DNA from: Myxococcota bacterium
Lineage (GTDB): Bacteria > Myxococcota_A > UBA9160 > UBA6930
NCBI GenBank assembly: GCA_030065975.1
Contig: JASJCN010000041.1
Coordinates: forward strand, 1-35,617
Direction: 5' to 3'
DNA: 35,617 bases
Shown: positions 8,098-16,979 of the stretch, piece by piece
Numbering within the stretch: position 1 is the first letter of the stretch
How the letters are laid out: each line of letters starts with the position of its first letter
Made by a program: the position numbers and the translations under genes
Notes under the pieces: generated by a model
Seen by the model: only the letters and a program-made list of their open reading frames with translations
Databases searched by the model: none
What the model was told of the DNA's origin: nothing

Positions 8098-9369
8098 CTA
8101 GTGGGCCACGCGTTCGAGGAAGGCCAGCATGCGAAGGGCCAGCTGCTCGCGCCGGAAGTGCTCGAGCACCCACTCGCGGCCGGCCTTGGCGCGGCGCGCC
8201 GCGTCCTCGGGGTGGTCGCGGATCTCGTCGATGGCGGCGGCCAGCTGGGCCGAGTCGTCCGCGTCGATGGTGAGGCCGGCTCCGGCCTCGTCGATCAGCC
8301 GGCGGCACTCGGCGCGGCGGGGCGCCGACATGAGCAGCGGCCGCTCCTGGGCCAGGTACTCGAACATCTTCGAGGGGATCACCGTCTCGAAGACGGGCAG
8401 GTCCCGCAGCATCACCAGCAGCACGTCGATCGACGCGAGCCAGCCCGGGACCTCGTCGCGCGGGACCAGTCCGAGGAAGCTCACGTTCGAGAGCCCGCGC
8501 TCGGCGACCTCGCCCTCGAGGCGGGCCCGGTCCGCGCCGTCGCCGATGAACACGAAGGAGACGTCGGGGAGTCGCTCGGCGGCCTCGATCACCCCGACGA
8601 GCCCGTGAGCCAGCCCGAGGGTCCCCACGTACGCCACCGTGAAGCGTCCGGCGAGGCCGTGGGCCTCGAGGCGCGCGTCGTCGCGGGGGAGGGGGCGGAA
8701 GCGCGCCGTGTCGATGCCGTTGTAGACGAGCTCGATGCGCTCCTCGGGGATGCCCCGCTCGCGGATGTGGCTCTTGAAGGCCTCGGTCACGACCACGATG
8801 CCCTCGGCGCTCTTGTAGAGCAGGGACTCGAGCCCTTCGAGCAGGCGCAGCAGGGGGCCGCTCTCGAGCTGACCCAGCTGGACGATGGAGTCGGGCCACA
8901 GGTCGCGGATCTCCGCGACGAAGGGCCGGCGCTTGAGGAGCGCCACCGCCGCACCCGCCAGCCCGCAGAAGAACTGTGGACTCGTTCCCACCACCACGTC
9001 GGGGCGCGGGAGGCGCAGGCTGGTCAGGACCGCCAGCACGGCGAAGAGCACGTAGTTGGCCGTGCGCTTGAGGAAGCCCTCGTTGGCCGTGACGTACATC
9101 CACGTCCGCACCACGTGCACGCCCTCGATCCACTCCTCCTGGAAGAGCCGGTTCTCGTAGCCGGGAAACAGCTCGCCGCGCGGGTGGTTCGGGACCCCCG
9201 TCAGCACCGTGACCTCGTGGCCCCGGGCGGCCCAGACCCGCGCGTGCTCGTGCACGCGGTTGGCCGGGGCATTCACCTCGGGCGGGTAGTAGTGCGAGAG
9301 GAACAGGATCTTCACGGGTGGGTCCGGCCGCCCGGCCAGTCGTCCGGCCGGCCGGGCCGCCGAGAACAT
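8098..9369 (-). CDS. Glycosyltransferase, GT4 family, WcaI-like
   Basis: The conserved domain starts at ILFLSHYYPPEVNAPANR and includes EIRDLWPDSI and IPSKMFEYLAQERPLL, all typical of WcaI/WbuB-type GT4 transferases. The hydrophobic stretch after ANEGFLKRTANY, around residues ~105-125, may anchor it at the membrane. The start is uncertain. ATG 9369 lies 3 nt after the DUF5989 stop and adds an Arg/Ala/Pro-rich leader of 18 residues that looks unconserved, while GTG 9313-9315 sits right at the conserved domain. Neither has a clear Shine-Dalgarno sequence. I kept the ATG because reinitiation after the tiny upstream gene is plausible. The donor sugar is unknown; an N-acetylated 6-deoxyhexose such as FucNAc is typical of relatives. 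Confidence 0.86.
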   Translation of the reverse strand: MFSAARPAGRLAGRPDPPVKILFLSHYYPPEVNAPANRVHEHARVWAARGHEVTVLTGVPNHPRGELFPGYENRLFQEEWIEGVHVVRTWMYVTANEGFLKRTANYVLFAVLAVLTSLRLPRPDVVVGTSPQFFCGLAGAAVALLKRRPFVAEIRDLWPDSIVQLGQLESGPLLRLLEGLESLLYKSAEGIVVVTEAFKSHIRERGIPEERIELVYNGIDTARFRPLPRDDARLEAHGLAGRFTVAYVGTLGLAHGLVGVIEAAERLPDVSFVFIGDGADRARLEGEVAERGLSNVSFLGLVPRDEVPGWLASIDVLLVMLRDLPVFETVIPSKMFEYLAQERPLLMSAPRRAECRRLIDEAGAGLTIDADDSAQLAAAIDEIRDHPEDAARRAKAGREWVLEHFRREQLALRMLAFLERVAH

Positions 9370-9372
9370 CGG

Positions 9373-9525
9373 CTAGAAGAGCGCGTAGATGAAGGGCGCG
9401 ACTGCCGATCCCTGGGTGAAGACGATCAGGGCCGAGAGCATCACCATCGTCACGAGGATGGGGCCGAGCCACCACTTCTTGCGGACCCGCATGAAGGCCC
9501 ACAGCTCGGAGAGAAGCGAGATCAT
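9373..9525 (-). CDS. DUF5989 small membrane protein
   Basis: This 50-residue protein reads MISLLSELWAFMRVRKKWWL and continues with one hydrophobic span, ending in FTQGSAVAPFIYALF. The K-K-W-W basic/aromatic border before the transmembrane helix and the QGSAVAPFIY tail are the hallmarks of DUF5989 proteins. These are regularly encoded beside NodU/CmcH carbamoyltransferases and SxtJ-like proteins, and their molecular role is unknown. The start ATG 9523-9525 is preceded by GAGGAG at a good distance. It lies 37 nt downstream of the carbamoyltransferase and 3 nt upstream of the glycosyltransferase ATG. I propose that it anchors or chaperones the carbamoyltransferase at the membrane, which is inference. 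Confidence 0.85.
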   Translation of the reverse strand: MISLLSELWAFMRVRKKWWLGPILVTMVMLSALIVFTQGSAVAPFIYALF

Positions 9526-9542
9526 CGGAGTGTCTCCTCAAG

Positions 9543-9557
9543 GGCCCCTCGGGGGCC
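9543..9557 (-). promoter_or_regulatory. Intercistronic GC hairpin upstream of DUF5989 gene
   Basis: GGCCCC (9543-9548) and GGGGCC (9552-9557) form a perfect 6-bp stem with a 3-nt loop. It lies in the 37-nt gap between the carbamoyltransferase stop and the DUF5989 start. With no T-tract, it is more likely an mRNA stability or processing element that sets the level of downstream genes than a terminator. Confidence 0.3.
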
Positions 9558-9562
9558 AAGGG

Positions 9563-11299
9563 CTAGTCGAGCGCGTACTTCTCGCGCCAGTCGAAGTCTT
9601 CGACGAGCTCGGGCTGGTCCTGCTTGCGCAACACCTGGTTCCCCAGCACCAACACGTCCATGTCCGTCCGCATGAAGCACAGGTAGGCGTCCTCGGGCGT
9701 GCACACGATGGGCTCCCCGCGCACGTTGAACGAGGTGTTGATCACCACCGGGCAGCCCGTCCTGGTCTCGAAGGCCCGGATCAGGTCGCAGAACTCGGGC
9801 TGGCTGTCGGTGACGGTCTGGAGCCTCGCGGATCCATCCACGTGGGTCACCGCCGGGATGTGGCGGCCTTCGCGCACCTGACTCACGAGGAGCATGTAGG
9901 GGCTCTCGCGGTCGGTGTCGAACCACTCGGATGCCCTCTCGGCGAGGCAGGCCGGAGCGAAGGGGCGGAAGCTCTCGCGGAACTTGATCTTCAGGTTGAC
10001 GCGCTTCCAGTTCTCTTCGTTCCGCGCGTCGGCCAGGATCGAGCGGGCGCCGAGCGAACGCGGGCCCCACTCCATGCGGCCCTGGAACCAGCCGATCACG
10101 GCCTGCTCCTCGTCCATCAGCCGGGCCGTCTCGGCGATCATGGCGTCGCGTGAGAGCGTCTCGTAGGGCGCCTTGCGCTCGTCGAGGAAGCGCCGGATCG
10201 TCGCGTCGTCGAACTCGGGCCCCCAGTAGGCGTGGTCCATGCGGAAGCGTCGGGGCTGGCCGTGGACGCAGCAGTGGGCGAAGAGCGCGGCACCGAGCGC
10301 GCCGCCGGCATCGCCGGCCGCCGGCTGCACCCACAGGTTCTCGAAGGGGCCCTCGCGCACGATGCGTCCGTTGGCCACGCAGTTGAGCGCGACGCCGCCG
10401 GCCATGCAGAGGTTCTTCATGCCGGTCCGCGCGTGCAGGTCGCGCACGATCCGCAGCATGATCTCCTCGGTGACCTTCTGGACGCTGGCTGCGACGTCCC
10501 AGTGGAAGTCCTGCATCGCGGACTCGGCTTCGCGACGCGGCTGACCCATCAGCGTCTCGAAGCGCTTGTTGGTCATGGTCAGCCCGTAGTCGAACGCGAA
10601 GTACTTCATGTTCAGCTTGAACGAGCCGTCCTCGCGCAGGTCGACCAGGTGCTCGAGGATCAGGTCGGCGAAGCGCGGCTCGCCGTAAGGGGCCGCGCCC
10701 ATCACCTTGTACTCGGCGGAGTTGACCTTGAAGCCGAGGTAGTAGGTGAAGGCGCTGTAGAGCAGACCGAGGGAGTGGGGGAAGCGGATCTCGCGGTCGA
10801 GCTCGAAGTGGTTGCCGCGCCCCACGCCCTGGGTGGCCGTCGCCCACTCCCCCACGCCGTCGACGGTCAGGATCGCGGCCTCCTCGAACGGAGAAGGCAG
10901 GAAGGCCGAGGCGGCGTGGCTCTGGTGGTGCTCGGCGAAGAGCAGGTCGGACTCGAACCCGAGCTCCCGGGAGAGCGCCTTCGGTACGAGCAGCTTCTCC
11001 TTCAGCCAGATCGGGATGGCCTTGGAGAAGGAAGGCAGGGAGCGCGGGAAGGTCGCGAGGTAGGTGAGGAGGATGCGCTCGAACTTCACCAGCGGCTTGT
11101 CGTAGAAGACCACGTGGTCGATCTGCTCGGGCGTGAGCCCCGCCTCGTCGAGGCAGTAGGCGACCGCCTCGGTCGGGATCGAGGCGTCGTGGCGTTTGCG
11201 CGTGAAGCGCTCCTCGTGGGCGGCCGCGACCAGCTCGCCGTCGCGCAGGAGGGCGGCGGCCGAGTCGTGGTAGAAGCAGGAGAGGCCGAGGATGTTCAC
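9563..11299 (-). CDS. Carbamoyltransferase, NodU/CmcH family
   Basis: The 578-residue product begins NILGLSCFYHDSAAALLRDG and has the Kae1/TsaD-like N-terminal metal motif in HHQSHAASAF. The later glycine-rich region MAGGVALNCVANGRI and the C-terminal carbamoyltransferase domain (DSQPEFCDLI, NTSFNVRGEPIV) are typical. Family enzymes use carbamoyl phosphate and ATP, via carbamoyl-AMP, to put O-carbamoyl groups on sugars or antibiotics. Here a polysaccharide hydroxyl is the likely acceptor. The start is GTG 11297-11299, with a strong GGGAGG overlapping the stop of the preceding SxtJ-like gene. Its length is normal for the family. The flanking DUF5989 and SxtJ-like genes support the call. Confidence 0.92.
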   Translation of the reverse strand: MNILGLSCFYHDSAAALLRDGELVAAAHEERFTRKRHDASIPTEAVAYCLDEAGLTPEQIDHVVFYDKPLVKFERILLTYLATFPRSLPSFSKAIPIWLKEKLLVPKALSRELGFESDLLFAEHHQSHAASAFLPSPFEEAAILTVDGVGEWATATQGVGRGNHFELDREIRFPHSLGLLYSAFTYYLGFKVNSAEYKVMGAAPYGEPRFADLILEHLVDLREDGSFKLNMKYFAFDYGLTMTNKRFETLMGQPRREAESAMQDFHWDVAASVQKVTEEIMLRIVRDLHARTGMKNLCMAGGVALNCVANGRIVREGPFENLWVQPAAGDAGGALGAALFAHCCVHGQPRRFRMDHAYWGPEFDDATIRRFLDERKAPYETLSRDAMIAETARLMDEEQAVIGWFQGRMEWGPRSLGARSILADARNEENWKRVNLKIKFRESFRPFAPACLAERASEWFDTDRESPYMLLVSQVREGRHIPAVTHVDGSARLQTVTDSQPEFCDLIRAFETRTGCPVVINTSFNVRGEPIVCTPEDAYLCFMRTDMDVLVLGNQVLRKQDQPELVEDFDWREKYALD

Positions 11300-11308
11300 G
11301 TCGCCTCC

Positions 11309-11557
11309 CTAGAACTGCCGGTGCGCCCGCTCGAGGTCGGGCCGGACGACGGTGTCGGCGGGCTGCCAGGCGCTCGAGTCGGCCCAGAGGCCACGCTTGC
11401 CGAGGAGGTCGCGGCCGAAGAGGCGGGCCCCCACGGCCACGGGTCCGATCGCGAATGCGTACATCAGGCACACCAGGATGAGCGTCTGTACCTCGCCGAA
11501 GCGGGCCGCGATCTCCATCCAGCCCGCGAAGAGGCGGGACCCGACGCCTCCGCTCAC
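11309..11557 (-). CDS. Short SxtJ-like membrane protein
   Basis: This 82-residue protein has one or two closely spaced hydrophobic segments (QTLILVCLMYAFAIGPVAVG), then a basic region LFGRDLLGKRG and a W-containing tail. The pattern of a Trp, an RFGEVQT turn, a transmembrane span, GP-x-AxGARLFGRDLL and S-x-W resembles the C-terminal half of SxtJ family proteins that accompany carbamoyltransferases. Full-length relatives, as I recall them, are ~130 residues with an extra N-terminal hairpin that is missing here. GTG 11555-11557 overlaps the epimerase stop by 4 nt (GTGA), which fixes the start. A role with the carbamoyltransferase is inferred from context only. Confidence 0.7.
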   Translation of the reverse strand: MSGGVGSRLFAGWMEIAARFGEVQTLILVCLMYAFAIGPVAVGARLFGRDLLGKRGLWADSSAWQPADTVVRPDLERAHRQF

Positions 11558-12660
11558 GTTCCGGCTCCGAGGTCGCGCTCGAGGACGTCGACGATGCGCG
11601 CCGCGGCGCCTCCGTCCCAGAGGTCGGGGATGCCCCCCTCCTTGGCGTCGTCGTCGAGGATGCGCCGGGCTTCGGCGCGGATCACGTCGGGGTCGGTCCC
11701 CACCAGCAGGTTGGAGCCCTGGTCGATGGTCACCGGGCGCTCGGTGTTCTCGCGCAGAGTGAGGCAGGGCACGCGCAGGACGGTGGTCTCTTCCTGGATT
11801 CCGCCCGAGTCGGTGAGCACGAGGCGCGCGTCCATCAGCAGGCGCAGGAAGTCCAGGTAGCCGAGCGGCTCGAGCATGCGCAGCGCGGGCGGCCGGCCCC
11901 CCAGCTTGTTCTGGATGGCGGCGGTGGTGCGCGGATGCACCGGGAACACGATGGGGATCTCCTGATGGATCTCCTCCAGCACCGAGAAGAGCTTTCGCAG
12001 GTGGTCGGCATCGTCGACGTTGCTCGGGCGATGCAGGGTCAGCACGCCGTAGCCTCCGGGCTCGAGGCCGTGGCGCTCGAGGGTGTCGCGCTCCTTGGCG
12101 CGCTCGACGTTGGCCAGCAGGGTGTCGATCATCACGTTGCCGACGAAGTGGATCCAGGACGGATCGACGTTCTCCTTGCGCAGGTTCACCTCGCCGGCCG
12201 GCTCGGTCACGAAGAGCCAGCGCGAGATCGCGTCGGTCATCAGTCGGTTGATCTCCTCGGGCATGCCGCGGTCGAACGAGCGCAGGCCCGCCTCCACGTG
12301 GGCCACCGGGATTCCCAGCTTCACCGCTGCCAGCGAGGCTGCGAGCGTCGAGTTGACGTCGCCCACGACGATCAGCACGTCGGGCTCCTGCTCCTGCAGC
12401 AGGGGCTCCATCAGCCGCAGCACCTCGGCCGTCATGCTCGCGTGCGTTCCCGATCCGACGCCCAGGTTGGCGTCGGGCTCCGCGATGCCCAGCTCCTCGA
12501 AGAAGCCACCGGACATGGCCTGATCGTAGTGCTGGCCGGTGTGGACGAGGAACGTCTCGAAGCGATCCCGGCTCGCCAGCTCGCGCAGCAGCGGGGCGAT
12601 CTTCATGAAATTGGGCCGCGCGCCGGCGACGGCGACCGCGCGGATCGGCTTCGAGCTCAA
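11554..12660 (-). CDS. wecB: UDP-N-acetylglucosamine 2-epimerase (non-hydrolysing)
   Basis: The 368-residue protein shows the motifs GARPNFMKIAPLL, HTGQHYDQAMSGGFFEELGI, GDVNSTLAASLAAVKLGIPVAHVEAGLRS and MPEEINRLMTD. These are the conserved blocks of the GT-B-fold non-hydrolysing 2-epimerases that make UDP-ManNAc from UDP-GlcNAc. The D-R-G-M-P-E-E-I-N-R form also occurs in relatives acting on modified UDP-HexNAc, so the exact substrate is open. The start is TTG 12658-12660, preceded by GGGGGAG. It is the first gene of the seven-gene minus-strand operon and its product would feed ManNAc, or ManNAcA after oxidation, into the repeat unit. Confidence 0.9.
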   Translation of the reverse strand: MSSKPIRAVAVAGARPNFMKIAPLLRELASRDRFETFLVHTGQHYDQAMSGGFFEELGIAEPDANLGVGSGTHASMTAEVLRLMEPLLQEQEPDVLIVVGDVNSTLAASLAAVKLGIPVAHVEAGLRSFDRGMPEEINRLMTDAISRWLFVTEPAGEVNLRKENVDPSWIHFVGNVMIDTLLANVERAKERDTLERHGLEPGGYGVLTLHRPSNVDDADHLRKLFSVLEEIHQEIPIVFPVHPRTTAAIQNKLGGRPPALRMLEPLGYLDFLRLLMDARLVLTDSGGIQEETTVLRVPCLTLRENTERPVTIDQGSNLLVGTDPDVIRAEARRILDDDAKEGGIPDLWDGGAAARIVDVLERDLGAGT

Positions 12661-13242
12661 TTCGGCTCCCCCGAGGGGCCCCTGCGGGTGCGGGGCTTCG
12701 CGCCGCGGAAGCTACCCGGGTCGTCTCGCCCGCACCATCCGGGCGTGTCGAATCTTCATCTCCCCAAGGGGTAGGAAAAACCTGGCCTCCGAGGGAATTC
12801 CGTTGCCACGTGGACCCGCAGGAAGGGCACGTTCTTCCAGCGACTTGCTCACGGGTTCTCGGGCCGCGGGGATCACGCGCATCCTTCACGCCCCGAAGAG
12901 AGCACCCCCGAGGGGATCCGAACGCGGTTCAGCGGCGAACCCATGAGGCAAAAAACTACCAATCGAGACGGGTTCTTGTTGAACCCCAGAGGCGAACAGA
13001 GGAAGATTGCTTCCCTCGAGGCAACCGTCTTCCCTCGAGAGGAAACGAATTTCATACGATCCCTTGGGTCCGCCCCCCGGCTTTCCGATCAGAGGCAACG
13101 GATCGGACAATCCCCGGCCCGCAGGCACCACAATGCCCGCTTGCCGGTGTCCGATGCGCCGCCCGGCCAACCGGAAGCGGGGACGCGTACAGGGATCCTC
13201 CCAAGCCCGTCCCGCGCCTGATTGGCCCGGAGGAGTGGTTCT
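12661..13242. promoter_or_regulatory. Divergent regulatory region with repeats; no gene seen
   Basis: This 582-nt space separates the minus-strand epimerase operon from the plus-strand response regulator and must hold both promoters. Roughly 12940-13070 is distinctly richer in A/T than the rest. It contains GGGTTC/GAACCC (12970-12975 and 12981-12986, 5-nt loop), GGAAG/CTTCC (13001-13005 and 13010-13014), and an 11-bp direct repeat CTTCCCTCGAG at 13010-13020 and 13029-13039. A possible -10 box, TACGAT, lies at 13055-13060, with no good -35. The repeat pair with a 19-bp period just upstream looks like an activator or operator site. Short frames here have no coding character. No sigma-54 -24/-12 element is convincing. 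Confidence 0.45.
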
Positions 13243-14673
<1,431 letters not shown>

Positions 14674-14714
14674 GGGAAGCGGCCGGAGTCAGCCCGAGGA
14701 GGGGACCTGAAGAA

Positions 14715-15335
14715 ATGGACAAGGACATGAGAGTCGACCGGATCGGAAGCCAAGGGCCGTGGGCGCGAGTCGTCCTGCTCGGGGCGTGCCTGTGCCTCGC
14801 GCTGGCCTGCTCGACGAGTCTGCCGCCGGGGCCGACCGACGTCGTGCGTGGGGACTACGTGATCGGGCCCGCCGATGATCTCGACATCCGTGTCTGGAAG
14901 AACCCGGAGCTCTCGATCACCGCACCCGTCCGCCCCGACGGGATGATCTCGGTTCCGCTCCTCGACGACGTACGAGCGGCCGGCCTCACGACCGCCGAGC
15001 TGAAGGAGCTGATCACCCGCGAGCTGAAGGAGTACGTGGCGGCTCCCGACGTGACCGTCGTGGTGGTGAGCACGGCCAGCAAGCGCGCCTACGTGATCGG
15101 CGCGGTGAACCGCAACGGCCCGATCTCGCTCTCGGTGGACACCCGCGTGACCGACGGAATCGCGGCGGCCGGCGGCTTCTCGCCTTTCGCCAACAAGCGC
15201 AACATCCGCATCATCCGGAAGACGGACGAGGGCGAGGTCGAGTACGGCTTCAACTACTCGTCCTACATTGCCGGCAAGGCGCCCGGCACCAACATGGTGC
15301 TCCACAGCGGTGACACGGTGGTGGTCGCAGAGTGA
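14715..15335 (+). CDS. Polysaccharide export lipoprotein (Wza/SLBB type, XrtA-associated class)
   Basis: The 206-residue product has an N-terminal lipoprotein-like signal (LLGACLCLALAC, Cys32). It then has the poly-export domain beginning YVIGPADDLDIRVWKNPELS and an SLBB region (KRAYVIGAVNRNGPISL). It ends in GTNMVLHSGDTVVVAE, which is typical of the short PEP-CTERM-associated export proteins rather than the ~380-residue Wza. It would form the periplasmic and outer-membrane part of the export channel. ATG 14715 has GAGGAGGGG upstream; an in-frame ATG at 14727 is an alternative. The 41-nt gap after the regulator and the 1-nt overlap with the next gene point to one operon. Confidence 0.88.
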   Translation: MDKDMRVDRIGSQGPWARVVLLGACLCLALACSTSLPPGPTDVVRGDYVIGPADDLDIRVWKNPELSITAPVRPDGMISVPLLDDVRAAGLTTAELKELITRELKEYVAAPDVTVVVVSTASKRAYVIGAVNRNGPISLSVDTRVTDGIAAAGGFSPFANKRNIRIIRKTDEGEVEYGFNYSSYIAGKAPGTNMVLHSGDTVVVAE

Positions 15336-16963
15336 TGAAGCCCCTCCGCGGCCTGGCGCTCTTGATCGTGCTCTCAGCCGTTCCGGCGGCTGCGATCGAG
15401 TTCCGCTCGTCCCTTCGCAGCCAGACCGGCTACGACTCCAACGTCCTGTCCGGCCGCGGGGACATGGTGGTCGAGGTGACGCCGCGCCTCGTGCTGGCGG
15501 ACGACGACGGTCGCCTCACCTGGGAGACCGAGTACCGGCCCACCTATCGCTACTTCGTGACCGAGAACGTGGATGGCGGCTTCTCGCACATCGTGAACGG
15601 GCGGGTCGCCTATCAGGTGACTCCGAGGCTCCGTCTCGAGCTCAGCGATCGCTTCTCCCGGCTCAAGAACGTCGATCTCGAGACCAGCTTCGGGATCGAC
15701 GATCCCTCGATCGACCTGATCGACTCGGAGATCGATCAGCGCCGCACGCTCTCCAATCGCGCTGCCCTGCGGATGGACTGGTCGATCACCAGTCGCGACG
15801 TCGTGAGCGCCCTCGTCGACCACGGCCTCCAGCAGTTCGACTCCGAGGGTCGCGGTGACTTCCAGGCCCTTCAGGCCCTGGCGCGTTACCGCCGGACGCT
15901 CACCTCCGAGCACGTCGTGGGGTTCGACGTGAGCGTCCGGGAGAACACCCAGGAGACTCCCGGTACCGGAGTCGAGCGCTCGACCCGCTTCTACAGCATC
16001 CAGGGTGCCTGGGTCTGGGAGATCACTCCTTCGTGGACCTTTTCCGCGCGCGGAGGCCCCGCGTTCGTGGACGCCGAGGAGCTCGATCGGCCGGACACGT
16101 TCAACGTGTTCCGCTTCGCGACGACCGGCAACCAGCTGCTCGGCGTCGCCGGCTGCGGCGAGGCTTCCGGTCTCGTCGTGCGCTCGGCCAGCTGTGCACC
16201 CGTCGAGCGGACGCCCGGCAATCCGCTGGCATTCGTCCCGCTCAACGCGCAGGGCGTCGTGGTCCAGCAGAACGCCATCAACAACAACCTGGGTCCGGGT
16301 CTCAACCAGACCGAGGCCCTGACGTACGCGGGAGACGTCATCACCATCGGACGGAATCCCCTGGACGAAGGGCCCGACGACGGCATCAGCCTGACCTACT
16401 TCGCGGACGTATCGTTGGAGAAGACCTGGGGCGAGTACGTCGAGTGGATCCTGAGCTACCGGCGCAGCGCATCGACGTCCGCTTCGGACTTCGGATCCAG
16501 CACGGTGGCCGACCAGGTCCAGAGCATCGTGACCTGGACTCCCACGCAGTACACCACCTTCCGCTTGTCGGCGGGCTGGATCCGGCGGCAGCAGGAGCGA
16601 GATCTCGCGTTCACCTCGGTCGCGGTGCGATCCGTGGACCTGCCGGGTTGCTTCTCTCCGACCGTCCCGGCCGGGTTTCCGGCCTGCCCGGCCACGCCCT
16701 TCGGCGCGTCGCTTCTCGGGACCTTCGACGGAGTGGGGGAGGCGACGAGCTTCCTGACGCAGTCCGTGGGGCTCGAAGACACCCAGGACCAGTTCATCCT
16801 GCGGCTGACCGGGCGCTATCGCGTGCGCGACAACGTCTTCCTCACGGGCTCGGGCAGCTACCGCTACATCACGCGCGAAAACACCCTCGCCGATATCGAC
16901 GACGAGGATCGCTGGCGCGTGCTCTTCGGGGTCGAATACCGATTCGATCCGATCACTCTCTGA
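15335..16963 (+). CDS. Outer-membrane beta-barrel protein of the EPS locus (TIGR03016-like)
   Basis: The 542-residue protein has a clean Sec signal (MKPLRGLALLIVLSAVPAAA). It then shows repeated amphipathic strands with alternating polar and aromatic residues, such as FRSSLRSQTGYDSNVLSG and TWETEYRPTYRYFV, and ends in a short strand, VLFGVEYRFDPITL. This pattern, its position after the SLBB lipoprotein and its size match the PEP-CTERM system-associated outer-membrane proteins whose function is unknown but which are thought to form the export pore. A loop region around residues 270-340 contains a few Cys and Asn-rich stretches. The start ATG 15335 overlaps the previous stop (TGATG); the GTG one codon earlier is less likely. 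Confidence 0.75.
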   Translation: MKPLRGLALLIVLSAVPAAAIEFRSSLRSQTGYDSNVLSGRGDMVVEVTPRLVLADDDGRLTWETEYRPTYRYFVTENVDGGFSHIVNGRVAYQVTPRLRLELSDRFSRLKNVDLETSFGIDDPSIDLIDSEIDQRRTLSNRAALRMDWSITSRDVVSALVDHGLQQFDSEGRGDFQALQALARYRRTLTSEHVVGFDVSVRENTQETPGTGVERSTRFYSIQGAWVWEITPSWTFSARGGPAFVDAEELDRPDTFNVFRFATTGNQLLGVAGCGEASGLVVRSASCAPVERTPGNPLAFVPLNAQGVVVQQNAINNNLGPGLNQTEALTYAGDVITIGRNPLDEGPDDGISLTYFADVSLEKTWGEYVEWILSYRRSASTSASDFGSSTVADQVQSIVTWTPTQYTTFRLSAGWIRRQQERDLAFTSVAVRSVDLPGCFSPTVPAGFPACPATPFGASLLGTFDGVGEATSFLTQSVGLEDTQDQFILRLTGRYRVRDNVFLTGSGSYRYITRENTLADIDDEDRWRVLFGVEYRFDPITL

Positions 16964-16979
16964 ACGGAGACTCCCCACA

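Noticed and set aside
12873-13055. A 60-codon minus-strand ORF in the divergent region
   Set aside because: No ribosome site, no conserved pattern, and it lies in the A/T-rich repeat-bearing promoter area.
12661-13242. Sigma-54 promoter (-24 GG/-12 GC) for either operon
   Set aside because: I looked on both strands for TGGCAC-N5-TTGC. Only partial matches with wrong bases or spacing were found, so no call is made despite the two NtrC-type regulators.
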